From Novosphingobium lentum NBRC 107847 (GTDB lineage: Bacteria > Pseudomonadota > Alphaproteobacteria > Sphingomonadales > Sphingomonadaceae), in NCBI RefSeq assembly GCF_001590965.1, contig NZ_BCTW01000005.1, forward strand, positions 1 to 64,000: a stretch of 64,000 bases of DNA, given 5' to 3'. Numbering within the stretch: position 1 is the first letter of the stretch; each line of letters starts with the position of its first letter. Both the position numbers and the translations under genes were made by a program. Below are positions 1-6,964 of the stretch, piece by piece. Under the pieces are notes generated by a model. That model did not search any database and was not told the DNA's origin. It saw only the letters and a program-made list of their open reading frames with translations.

Positions 1-5
1 GCCGC

Positions 6-56
6 TTCCAGCCGTGAGGCTGGAAAAGGACTCTGCCGCCCCAGCCGTGAGGCTGG
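6..56. repeat. Tandem GNRA-loop hairpins upstream of rpmE
   Basis: Two near-identical hairpins lie in tandem. The first pairs TTCCAGCC (6-13) with GGCTGGAA (18-25) and the second pairs CCAGCC (41-46) with GGCTGG (51-56). Both close on the tetraloop GTGA, which fits the GNRA class. A third, partial copy of the right arm (GAGGCTGG) lies near 71-78. They may be the end of an upstream transcript or part of an L31 mRNA leader; the window starts too late to decide. Confidence 0.55.
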
Positions 57-127
57 CAGACTGACTCCTCGAGGCTGGACATAGAATAAAAGCATCGCTA
101 AGCGCGCGCTTTCCAGATTTCCCGTCA

Positions 128-145
128 GGCCGGTCGGAACCGGCC
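128..145 (+). promoter_or_regulatory. Stem-loop just before the rpmE ribosome binding site
   Basis: A perfect 7-bp stem, GGCCGGT with ACCGGCC around a CGGA loop, ends 22 bases before the rpmE start codon and just upstream of the GGAG ribosome binding site. The position suits control of L31 translation. L31 leaders are known in other bacterial groups, but this one matches none that I can name. Confidence 0.4.
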
Positions 146-167
146 ACCATTTGCGGAGCATATTGCC

Positions 168-395
168 ATGAAGGCCGATACCCACCCCGACTACCACACC
201 ATCAAGGTGCAGATGACCGACGGCACCATTTTCGAGACTCGCTCGACCTGGGGCAAGGAGGGCGACACCATGGCGCTCGACATCGATCCGCTGTCGCACC
301 CGGCCTGGACCGGCGGCCAGCGCCAGCTCGATCAGGGCGGCCGCGTCGCGCAGTTCAACAAGCGTTTCGGCGGGCTCAGCCTCAAGAAGAACTGA
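168..395 (+). CDS. rpmE: 50S ribosomal protein L31
   Basis: This 75-residue protein matches bacterial ribosomal protein L31 along its full length. It has the N-terminal HPDYHTI segment, the central [10 protein letters not shown] block and the lysine-ending tail. L31 bridges the large and small subunits at the central protuberance. It lacks the CxxC zinc pairs of the C+ form, so it is the zinc-independent (C-) type. The ATG follows GGAG at a slightly long spacing. It stands alone and ends in a strong intrinsic terminator at 421-445. The next gene is on the opposite strand. Confidence 0.96.
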   Translation: MKADTHPDYHTIKVQMTDGTIFETRSTWGKEGDTMALDIDPLSHPAWTGGQRQLDQGGRVAQFNKRFGGLSLKKN

Positions 396-420
396 TCGGT
401 TCTTCGATGCGATACGGGAA

Positions 421-445
421 GGGCGGCCATCGTGCCGCCCTTTTT
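421..445 (+). terminator. Rho-independent terminator of rpmE
   Basis: A 7-bp GC stem (GGGCGGC with GCCGCCC, 6-base loop) is followed at once by TTTTT. It lies 25 bases past the rpmE stop codon. Confidence 0.9.
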
Positions 446-477
446 GCGTCTGGGGTGGTCTCAACAAAGCTGATCCG

Positions 478-552
478 GCACCGGCCCGCTCCCCCGCCCG
501 GCCACCCGACAGGATACCTTGGGGGTGGCCGGGCGGGGGAGCGGGCCGGTGC
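478..552. repeat. Long palindromic element, copy 1
   Basis: Two perfectly complementary 30-base arms (478-507 and 523-552) enclose a 15-base loop. The arms are almost pure GC. The same arms recur at 4108-4184 with a different loop, so this is a dispersed family. It sits between the convergent rpmE and oxygenase genes, where a stable hairpin would be tolerated and could also end transcription. Confidence 0.85.
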
Positions 553-599
553 CGCACCCTGTTTCGGTACGCCGAAACAGATCATAAATGTCGCTCAGA

Positions 600-1235
600 T
601 CATCCCCACGGCCGTTCGCGATACCACTTGGTGATGACGTACTTGGTGCCCTTGCGCACCTTCATGCCGTGGTGCAGCGTGGCCGGATTGACGCTGCCGT
701 CGGGGCGGCGGTTGTTCCAGCACAGCAGCTTGCCGGCTTCGGGCTGGATCATCTTGTCGATCACCTTGAACCGCGTCGCCCCGCCCGCCTCGACCTGGTT
801 GAGGTAGATCATGAATGTCCAGGTGCGCTGCCCGGCGACGGTGCAATATTGTGCGAAATCAGCGCCTTGCGGGTCGAAATAATCGGTGTGCGCCTTGAAT
901 TCCTGGCCCGGCGCATACCGCTGGCCCTGCAACGGCTCGCCATGCGCCGGATCGATCCCCGAGATTTCGGCCAGCAGCGCATCCAGCGCGGCGACCTCGG
1001 GCTCGGCCATCGGCAGGTCGCAGGTCTCGCTGGTGCGGAAAGCATTGTCGCCATTGGGATCGGCGATGGTCGACGGCCGGCGATCGGCATCGATCAGCGC
1101 CATCAGCCGGGTGCAGGATTGGGGCGACAGAAACCCGCGGCGGATGAACAGTTCGAGCTTGGGACTGGGCACTCGCTGCATCGCCGGCAGTGCGAGCAGG
1201 CGGGCAGCACAGGATGGGGCCGTGACGGTGGACAT
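600..1235 (-). CDS. Prolyl 4-hydroxylase-like 2OG-Fe(II) oxygenase
   Basis: The protein belongs to the P4Hc family of non-heme iron, 2-oxoglutarate-dependent oxygenases, which hydroxylate peptidyl proline or related substrates. The iron ligands are visible as H116 and D118 in HTD and a distal His at 188. K198, ten residues further in KGTKYVITKW, would bind the 2-oxoglutarate carboxylate. The start is placed at 1235 because a strong GGGAGGG site lies just upstream. A reading frame from 1265 would place that site inside the gene. The protein is 211 residues with no signal peptide, so it is probably cytoplasmic. Its substrate is unknown. It is divergent from the pseudopilin cluster by 75 bases. 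Confidence 0.85.
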   Translation of the reverse strand: MSTVTAPSCAARLLALPAMQRVPSPKLELFIRRGFLSPQSCTRLMALIDADRRPSTIADPNGDNAFRTSETCDLPMAEPEVAALDALLAEISGIDPAHGEPLQGQRYAPGQEFKAHTDYFDPQGADFAQYCTVAGQRTWTFMIYLNQVEAGGATRFKVIDKMIQPEAGKLLCWNNRRPDGSVNPATLHHGMKVRKGTKYVITKWYRERPWG

Positions 1236-1310
1236 CGCTGCCCTCCCTAACGCGCAGGCGGCCACCTGCCAACTTGCGCTGTGGCGGCGAGACGCCGTAA
1301 GTCCGTGACC

Positions 1311-1829
1311 ATGCCAGCCCCCGCTTCCCGCTCTACCACCCGCCTGACCAACGGCTTCAGTCTAGTCGAGTTGATGGTGGTGATGTTCGTGATGGGGCTG
1401 CTCGCGGGCGCGGTGGTGCTGTCGCTGCCGGGCGACGGCCGGGCACTGCGCACCGAGGGCGAGCGGTTTGCCGCGCGCACGCTGGCCGCTCGAGACGAGG
1501 CGATCACCGGCGGGGCGCCGGTCGCGCTGGTCGTGGGCAATGCCGGCTATTATTTCGAGCGACGCATCGACGGCGGCTGGCACAGCCTCGACGCCAGCCG
1601 GCTCGGCCTCACCAACTGGGCCAAGGGCACCACCGCGCGGGTCGCAGGGCAGGGCGGGCCAGTGGTTCAGGGCGCACCGGAAGGGCAGGGCGGGGGGCGC
1701 AGCCGCATCGTGTTCGATCCGGTCGGCTTGGCAAGTGGCGACGCCAGCGTGCGACTGGTCCATGGCAGCGCCGTGGTCGCGGTGCGCATCGCCCGCGACG
1801 GTCAGGTGGCGGTCGATGGGTCGCGCTGA
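1311..1829 (+). CDS. gspH: Type II secretion minor pseudopilin GspH
   Basis: The N-terminus is a class III (type IV pilin-like) leader. Prepilin peptidase would cut after G15, leaving FSLVELMVV with the conserved Glu at position 5 of the mature chain, followed by one hydrophobic helix. The C-terminal half is a small pseudopilin domain. Position in a four-gene set and size (172 residues) point to GspH, a minor pseudopilin of the type II secretion pseudopilus. A GTG at 1281 would lengthen the leader to 25 residues; the ATG at 1311 gives a typical 15-residue leader, though neither has a clear ribosome binding site. The end overlaps gspI. Confidence 0.85.
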   Translation: MPAPASRSTTRLTNGFSLVELMVVMFVMGLLAGAVVLSLPGDGRALRTEGERFAARTLAARDEAITGGAPVALVVGNAGYYFERRIDGGWHSLDASRLGLTNWAKGTTARVAGQGGPVVQGAPEGQGGGRSRIVFDPVGLASGDASVRLVHGSAVVAVRIARDGQVAVDGSR

Positions 1830-2205
1830 GCGTCCAACGAGCGAACGGGGGTTCACGCTGATCGAGATGCTCGTCGCGCTGGCGGTGTTTGCGCTGGCTG
1901 CGCTGGCGCTGCTCAAGCTGGAGGGCGAGAGCATTGCGCGCACCGCCGATCTCGACCAGCGGTTCCTGCGCGAAGTGGTGGCGCAGAACCTGGCGGCAGA
2001 GACGCTGACCGACCCCGCCCCGCCGGCACTGGGGGCGGCGACGGGCACGGTCAGCAACATGGGGCGCAATTTCGCGTGGCAGCGGCGCGTCGCGGCGCAG
2101 GAATCGTTCGGCGTGCTGGCGATCACGATCAGGGTGCGCGAGGTTACGCCGGGCGCGCTGGGGACCGCGTACACGCTCGATTTCACCCGGTTGCCGGCGT
2201 CATGA
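1816..2205 (+). CDS. gspI: Type II secretion minor pseudopilin GspI
   Basis: This 129-residue protein begins with a short leader, then G12 and FTLIEMLVALAVFALAAL, the prepilin peptidase site and transmembrane helix of a pseudopilin. The mature chain has Glu at position 5. GspI forms the tip complex of the pseudopilus with GspJ and GspK. The start ATG lies 14 bases inside gspH and the stop overlaps the start of gspJ as ATGA, so the four genes are translationally coupled. Confidence 0.88.
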   Translation: MGRAERPTSERGFTLIEMLVALAVFALAALALLKLEGESIARTADLDQRFLREVVAQNLAAETLTDPAPPALGAATGTVSNMGRNFAWQRRVAAQESFGVLAITIRVREVTPGALGTAYTLDFTRLPAS

Positions 2206-2825
2206 AGCGCGCCGGTCGCATCACCGTGAGCCGCAGCGAGGCGGGGTTCACGCTGGTGGAGATGCTGATCGCGCTGGCGATTTTCGCGGTGATCGCGGGC
2301 GGGGCGCTAGCGCTGCTGCGGTTCAGCGTCGATGCCGAACTGGCGAGCCGCCACAGGACCGACCGCATCGCCGAGGACCGCCGGTTCCTGGCGGTGTGGA
2401 CCGCCGATCTGGCGCAAGCCACGCCGCGCACCGCCCGCGACGAGACCGGCACGGCGCAGCCCGCGCTCGACGCGCCCGGCGCAGGGACCGGCGGCCTGCT
2501 GCTGCGACTGACGCGCAGCGGCTGGGCCAATGTCGACGGCGCGCCGCGACCCAGCCTCGAAAAGGTCGAGTACCGCTGGCAAGGCGGAAAACTGCTGCGC
2601 GCCGGCTATCCGTTTCCCGATGGCGCCGCTGCCGATCCTGCCACCGCCGTGCTCGATGCCGCGACGGTCCCGGCGCTGCGGTTCCGCACCCGCGACGGGC
2701 TGTGGCACACCTCATGGCAGCCGGAGCGCGACACCGAACTGCCGGTCGCGATCGAGATCACGCTGCCACGCTCTGGCGGGCGGGCCTTGCGCATCGTTTC
2801 GCTGGTGGGGGTCAATTACCAGTGA
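2202..2825 (+). CDS. gspJ: Type II secretion minor pseudopilin GspJ
   Basis: The protein has 207 residues. The leader ends at G15, followed by FTLVEMLIALAIFAVIAGG with mature Glu5. The rest is a larger beta-rich pseudopilin domain, as expected for GspJ, with YRWQGGKLLR and late LPVAIEITL segments typical of the family. It starts by ATGA overlap with gspI and ends with a GTGA overlap into gspK. GspJ joins GspI and GspK in the quasi-helical tip that starts pseudopilus assembly in the inner membrane. Confidence 0.88.
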   Translation: MKRAGRITVSRSEAGFTLVEMLIALAIFAVIAGGALALLRFSVDAELASRHRTDRIAEDRRFLAVWTADLAQATPRTARDETGTAQPALDAPGAGTGGLLLRLTRSGWANVDGAPRPSLEKVEYRWQGGKLLRAGYPFPDGAAADPATAVLDAATVPALRFRTRDGLWHTSWQPERDTELPVAIEITLPRSGGRALRIVSLVGVNYQ

Positions 2826-3826
2826 CTCGCCTTCCGCAATTTCACCCGCCGGAACGGGAACGCGGCGCCGCGCTGCTGTCGGTGCTGCTGCTCGTGGCGG
2901 TGATGGCGGTGATCGCGGCGGTGATGCTCGAACGGCTCAACCTGGCGACGCATCTGGCTGGCAACGGGCAGGCGATGGCGCAGGCGCGGCTTTACGCCAC
3001 CAGCGCCGAAAGCCTGGCGATGGCGCGGATCAAGGGGCTGCTCGAGGCCGATCAACAGCGCACCGTCGATCGCACCGGGTTGCTGGGGCGCGAGTTTCCG
3101 CTGCCGCTGGTGCGCGGCGTGGTGCGGGCGCGGATCGACGATGCGGACAACTGCTTCAACGTCAATTCGCTGGTCGAACAGGCGGCCGACGGGCGGCTGG
3201 CGCTGCGTCCGGCAGGGCTGTCGCAGCTGCGCGCGCTGATGAAGGGCCTTGCGGTGCCCGAGAACGAGGCGGTCCCGGTCAGCGATGCGATCGCCGACTG
3301 GATCGACAGCGACGATGTGGCCCAGCCCAACGGCGCGGAGGACGACTGGTATCGCGCGCAGCCGGTGCCGTATCGCACCGCCGGGCGGCTGATCGGCGAT
3401 GTCAGCGAACTGCGCGCGGTCAAGGGCATGACCGCCACGACCTATGCCCGGCTGCGGCCATGGCTGTGCGCGCTGCCGGCGGCGCAACTTTCGCCGATCA
3501 ACATCAACACCTTGCGCATCGACCAGGCGCGGCTGCTGGCGATGCTGGCGCCGCAGCAATTGCCGATCGACCGGGTGCGCGGGCTGATTGCGGCGCGCCC
3601 GCCCGATGGCTGGGCGGATGCGGGCGCGGTGCTGCAGCCGTTTTCGGGCGGCAACACGCTCGGCCCGGTGCCGCTGGGGCAGTTGCAGGTGCGCAGCCGG
3701 TGGTTCCTGCTGACCCAGTCGGTGCAGGTCGATTCGGTGGAGGTCGAGGAGCAGGCGCTGATCGATTCCAGCCTTTCACCGCCGCGCGTTGCGTTCCGCA
3801 GCTGGGGCGACCGCGACAGCCGCTGA
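2822..3826 (+). CDS. gspK: Type II secretion minor pseudopilin GspK
   Basis: At 334 residues this is the largest pseudopilin, capping the tip. It starts at GTG, overlapping the gspJ stop as GTGA. The leader ends at G15, followed by AALLSVLLLVAVMAVIAAVM. As in other GspK proteins the mature chain lacks Glu5, having Ser there. The large alpha-helical insert domain is present, with DNCFNVNSL and the later PININTLR segment that many GspK proteins share. The cluster stops here: the core T2SS genes (gspC-G, L, M) are not in the window, and a tRNA gene follows. Confidence 0.88.
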   Translation: MTRLPQFHPPERERGAALLSVLLLVAVMAVIAAVMLERLNLATHLAGNGQAMAQARLYATSAESLAMARIKGLLEADQQRTVDRTGLLGREFPLPLVRGVVRARIDDADNCFNVNSLVEQAADGRLALRPAGLSQLRALMKGLAVPENEAVPVSDAIADWIDSDDVAQPNGAEDDWYRAQPVPYRTAGRLIGDVSELRAVKGMTATTYARLRPWLCALPAAQLSPININTLRIDQARLLAMLAPQQLPIDRVRGLIAARPPDGWADAGAVLQPFSGGNTLGPVPLGQLQVRSRWFLLTQSVQVDSVEVEEQALIDSSLSPPRVAFRSWGDRDSR

Positions 3827-3984
3827 CGGCCACGCAACAATGTTGCGCGGCGGGGCGGAGAAGCAAGATTTCGCTTCCCAAGTCGAGACGTTTCTGCAAC
3901 AGGCGCACCCCGCGCTACTAGCCGCTTGACGAAAAGGGTCCGCTGCCTAGACAGCGCCCCTTCGGCAGTGCGCGTGACAGTGTG

Positions 3985-4061
3985 GCGACCGTAGCTCAGT
4001 TGGTTAGAGCGCCGGTTTGTGGTACCGGAGGTCGGGGGTTCGAACCCCCTCGGTCGCCCCA
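3985..4061 (+). tRNA. tRNA-His (anticodon GTG)
   Basis: A full cloverleaf can be read. The acceptor arms GCGACCG (3985-3991) and CGGTCGC (4051-4057) pair. The anticodon stem CCGGT/ACCGG holds the loop TTGTGGT with anticodon GTG, and the T-arm contains GGTTCGAACC. CCA is encoded at 4059-4061. A G at 3984 would pair with C73, which is the extra G-1 that marks tRNA-His. Confidence 0.97.
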
Positions 4062-4107
4062 TTTTCCCTGACTTGCCTTTGTTTTTGGGGGCTTTGCCCC
4101 GTGCGCG

Positions 4108-4184
4108 GCACCGGCCCGCTCCCCCGCCCGGCCACCCACGGCATTGTCCGCTATGGGTGGCCGGGCGGGGGAGCGGGCCGGCGC
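4108..4184. repeat. Long palindromic element, copy 2
   Basis: The 30-base arms at 4108-4137 and 4155-4184 repeat those at 478-552, with one changed base in the right arm. The 17-base loop differs between the copies. Conserved arms with variable loops are typical of dispersed palindromes. This copy lies between tRNA-His and the leucine dehydrogenase-like gene. Confidence 0.85.
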
Positions 4185-4212
4185 CGCGACCGAACGTGAG
4201 TGAGGAACCAAG

Positions 4213-5283
4213 ATGCCGGCGTTCTGGACGGAAAGCGATTTCGACGACCATGAGGCCGTGCAAGTGGTGCGCCATCGCGCATCGGGCCTGACCGCGATCT
4301 TCGCGATCCATTCGACGCATCTGGGCCCGGCGGCGGGCGGCACGCGGTTCTGGCACTATCCCGACCCCGCGCTGGCGATGCGCGATGCGCTGCGGCTGAG
4401 CCGGGGCATGAGCTACAAGAACGCGATGGCCGACTTGCCGATGGGCGGGGGCAAGGCGGTGATCCTGGCCGACGAAACCCGCACCAAGACGCCCGCCATG
4501 CTCGATGCGTTCGGCGATGCGATCGAGGCGCTGGGCGGGCGCTATGTCACCGCCGAGGACGTGGGTATCAGCGAGGCGGACATGGTCGCCGTCGCGCGGC
4601 GCACGTCCTACGTTTCGGGCCTGCCGACGCACGGTTCGCCGGGCGGATCGGCGGGCGGCGATCCGGGGCCGTTCACGGCGATGGGCATCTACCACGGCAT
4701 CAAGGCCGCCGTGCGCCACAAGCTGGGGCGCGACAGCATGGCCGGCGTCCACGTTGCGGTGCAGGGCACCGGCAGCGTCGGCGGCGGCGTGGCGCGGTTG
4801 CTGGCGCGCGACGGCGCACGGCTGACGCTGGCCGATATCCACCACGACCGCGCCGCCGCGCTGGCGGCGGAGCTGGGCGCCACGCAAGTCGCGGCGGACG
4901 ATGTGCTCGATACCCGCTGCGACGTGTTCAGCCCCAATGCGCTGGGCGCGATCCTCGACGATTCGGGCGTGGGCCGGATCGAGGCTCCGATCGTGGCGGG
5001 CGGCGCCAACAACCAGCTGGCGCGGCCCGAACATGGCGCGGCCCTGGCAGCACGCGGCATCCTGTATGCCCCCGACTATGTCATCAACGCCGGCGGGATC
5101 ATCAGCGTCACGCTGGAATACCTCGCCCGGTGCCAGGGCAGCCACTGCGACGTGGATGAGGTCAATCGGCGGCTGAAGCAGATCCCCGAGCGGCTGGCCG
5201 AAATCTGGCGCCAGAGCGAATCGAGCGGCGTCAGCCCCGACGCGGTGGCCGATCGCATGGCGCAGGCCAAGATCGGGCGCTGA
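4213..5283 (+). CDS. Leucine dehydrogenase-like (Glu/Leu/Phe/Val dehydrogenase family)
   Basis: This NAD-dependent amino acid dehydrogenase catalyses reversible oxidative deamination of a branched-chain or related amino acid to its 2-oxo acid. The 356-residue length fits leucine dehydrogenase better than the longer glutamate dehydrogenases. The substrate region includes K69 in MSYKNA and K81 in GGGKAV, matching the substrate-binding and catalytic lysines of leucine dehydrogenase. The Rossmann motif GTGSVGGG is at 185-192. AGGAA precedes the ATG at a normal distance. Exact substrate (Leu, Val or Phe) cannot be told from sequence alone. The gene stands alone between tRNA-His and the ccm operon. 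Confidence 0.9.
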   Translation: MPAFWTESDFDDHEAVQVVRHRASGLTAIFAIHSTHLGPAAGGTRFWHYPDPALAMRDALRLSRGMSYKNAMADLPMGGGKAVILADETRTKTPAMLDAFGDAIEALGGRYVTAEDVGISEADMVAVARRTSYVSGLPTHGSPGGSAGGDPGPFTAMGIYHGIKAAVRHKLGRDSMAGVHVAVQGTGSVGGGVARLLARDGARLTLADIHHDRAAALAAELGATQVAADDVLDTRCDVFSPNALGAILDDSGVGRIEAPIVAGGANNQLARPEHGAALAARGILYAPDYVINAGGIISVTLEYLARCQGSHCDVDEVNRRLKQIPERLAEIWRQSESSGVSPDAVADRMAQAKIGR

Positions 5284-5594
5284 CGGGTTCGGGCATCGAA
5301 TCGGCGATCGGTTCAGGTTCGCCAACCGGTTGCTGACGAAGTTTACGAAGTTGACACACCCCTGCGCAAGTTCGCAGCCCTTCCTCAAGATCGTGCGGAA
5401 GGGTTCCAAAAAGCGGGCGAAAGTGCGCATCGGCACTGCCTAGACCATCATCGATCCTGTAGGACAGCGCTTGCTTGCAAATGCGCCGCCGTTCCCCGCC
5501 GCTTGGCCCTTGCCCCGCCGCGCCCCAAGTGGCAGAGCACCGGCAACCGGCGGCGGGGGTCGCCGGACTTTATTGGATCGATAACCCCGCGCCG
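5284..5594 (+). promoter_or_regulatory. Gap upstream of the ccm operon
   Basis: No gene is seen in these 311 bases. Near 5335-5356 the phrase ACGAAGTT occurs twice in near-tandem form, the second ending in TTGACA (5351-5356), which could be a -35 box; no convincing -10 follows at 17 bases. The reading frame of ccmC stays open upstream to about 5475, but those residues look nothing like CcmC. This is presumably the ccm promoter region. Confidence 0.4.
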
Positions 5595-6323
5595 ATGCAC
5601 GGTTTTGCCAATCCCGCCCGCTTCCTGCGCCTTGCGCGCTGGCTTACGCCCCTGCTGCTCGGCTCGGGGCTGCTGCTGGCGTCGGGCGCGTTGCTGTGGG
5701 GCCTGCTGGTGGTTCCGCCCGACCGGCTGATGGGCGATACCGTGCGCATCCTGTTCATCCACGTGCCGTGCGTGTGGCTGGGCATGGCGGGCTGGTCCAC
5801 CATCGCGATTTCCAGTCTGGTCGAACTGGTCTGGCGCCATCCGCTGGCCGCCATTTCCGGCCGCGCCGCCGCTGTGCCGGGCGCGGCGTTCACCGCGATG
5901 GGGCTGGCCACCGGATCGATCTGGGGCCGGCCGACCTGGGGCACCTGGTGGGTGTGGGACGGGCGGCTGACCAGCTTCCTGATCCTGCTGTTCCTCTATT
6001 TCGGCTATATCGCGCTGGCCAACGCGGCGCAGCGCGATGCCGCCGCCGGGTCTGGCGCCAACCGCGTGACCGCGATCTTCGGCATCGTCGGCGCGATCAA
6101 CATTCCGATCATCAACCGGTCGGTGGTGTGGTGGAACAGCCTGCACCAGCCGCCGTCGATCACGATGGGCAAGTCCTCGATCGACGGGACGTTCCTGTGG
6201 CCGCTGCTGTTTGCGGCGGTGGGCTTTTCGCTGATCTTCGGCGGGGTCGTGCTGGCGCGGATGCGGATGCTGCTCGCCGATATTCAGGCCGAGGCGCGCC
6301 TGCGCCGCAAGGCCATGGCCTGA
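5595..6323 (+). CDS. ccmC: Heme exporter / heme handling protein CcmC
   Basis: CcmC is the inner-membrane protein that presents heme to the chaperone CcmE in system I cytochrome c maturation. The 242-residue chain has six hydrophobic segments, the WGTWWVWDGR tryptophan-rich motif at 115-124, and the two conserved periplasmic histidines H56 (FIHVP) and H184 (NSLHQPP). The start at 5595 gives the usual N-terminus; a longer frame upstream would add a Pro/Arg-rich stretch without counterpart. It heads a seven-gene operon. The ABC exporter genes ccmA and ccmB, often adjacent, are absent here. Confidence 0.95.
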   Translation: MHGFANPARFLRLARWLTPLLLGSGLLLASGALLWGLLVVPPDRLMGDTVRILFIHVPCVWLGMAGWSTIAISSLVELVWRHPLAAISGRAAAVPGAAFTAMGLATGSIWGRPTWGTWWVWDGRLTSFLILLFLYFGYIALANAAQRDAAAGSGANRVTAIFGIVGAINIPIINRSVVWWNSLHQPPSITMGKSSIDGTFLWPLLFAAVGFSLIFGGVVLARMRMLLADIQAEARLRRKAMA

Positions 6324-6341
6324 ACCGGGATCGGCAAGACC

Positions 6342-6515
6342 ATGCATGAACGCCTTGCCCAGTGGGACTTCGTCATCGCCGCCTATGCGATCGGCGTGAT
6401 CGGCACGTGCCTGATGGTCGGCTGGACGCTGGTGGCGATGCGCCGCGCCGAAATGCGCCGCGATCTGGTCCGGGGCAGCGCCAGGGCCAACAGCGGCGGG
6501 ACGCCCGAAGCATGA
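6342..6515 (+). CDS. ccmD: Heme exporter subunit CcmD
   Basis: This 57-residue reading frame lies between ccmC and ccmE, the standard place for ccmD. It has one transmembrane helix (about 12-33, from VIAAYAIGVIG) followed by a basic tail (RRAEMRRDLVR). CcmD stabilises CcmC and CcmE and helps release holo-CcmE. Sequence conservation in the family is low, so the call rests on position, size and topology. Its stop overlaps the ccmE start by 4 bases. Confidence 0.85.
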   Translation: MHERLAQWDFVIAAYAIGVIGTCLMVGWTLVAMRRAEMRRDLVRGSARANSGGTPEA

Positions 6516-6964
6516 GCACGATCAAGCCCAAGCACCAGCGGCTGGTGCTGGTGGTGATCGCGCTGGTCGCGCTGGTCGGCGCCGGGCTGCTGGCGGCGTT
6601 CGCGCTGAAAAGCCAGGCGTCGTACTTCTACCTGCCGAGCGATATCGTGGCCAAGCCGCCCGAAGCCGACCGCGCGGTGCGGCTGGGCGGGATGGTCGAA
6701 AAGGGCTCGATCGCGCACAGCCCCGACGGCATTACCGTCCAGTTCATCGTCGCCGACGGCAAGGCGCGCGTGCCGGTGCGGTTCACCGGGATCACGCCCG
6801 AGCTGTTCGTCGAAGGATCGGGCGTGGTCGCCGAAGGGCACCTGCAGGCCGGCACGTTCATGGCCGACAATCTGCTGGCCAAGCATGACGAGAAATACGT
6901 GCCCCGCGAAATGCGGGACATGACCAAGGCGCAGGCCAAAGCCGTGATCGCGGAGACGAAATGA
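6512..6964 (+). CDS. ccmE: Periplasmic heme chaperone CcmE
   Basis: CcmE carries heme covalently in the periplasm and hands it to the CcmF/H ligation complex. It is a 150-residue protein with an N-terminal membrane anchor (about 11-32) and a beta-barrel domain. The heme-binding histidine is H125 in LLAKHDEKY, with Y129 as the likely iron ligand, the usual HxxxY form. Its start and stop both overlap neighbours by ATGA. Confidence 0.95.
   Translation: MSTIKPKHQRLVLVVIALVALVGAGLLAAFALKSQASYFYLPSDIVAKPPEADRAVRLGGMVEKGSIAHSPDGITVQFIVADGKARVPVRFTGITPELFVEGSGVVAEGHLQAGTFMADNLLAKHDEKYVPREMRDMTKAQAKAVIAETK

Noticed and set aside
3442..5436. A 664-codon minus-strand frame across gspK, tRNA-His and the leucine dehydrogenase-like gene
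   Set aside because: It crosses a tRNA gene and the palindromic repeat and has no recognisable domain.
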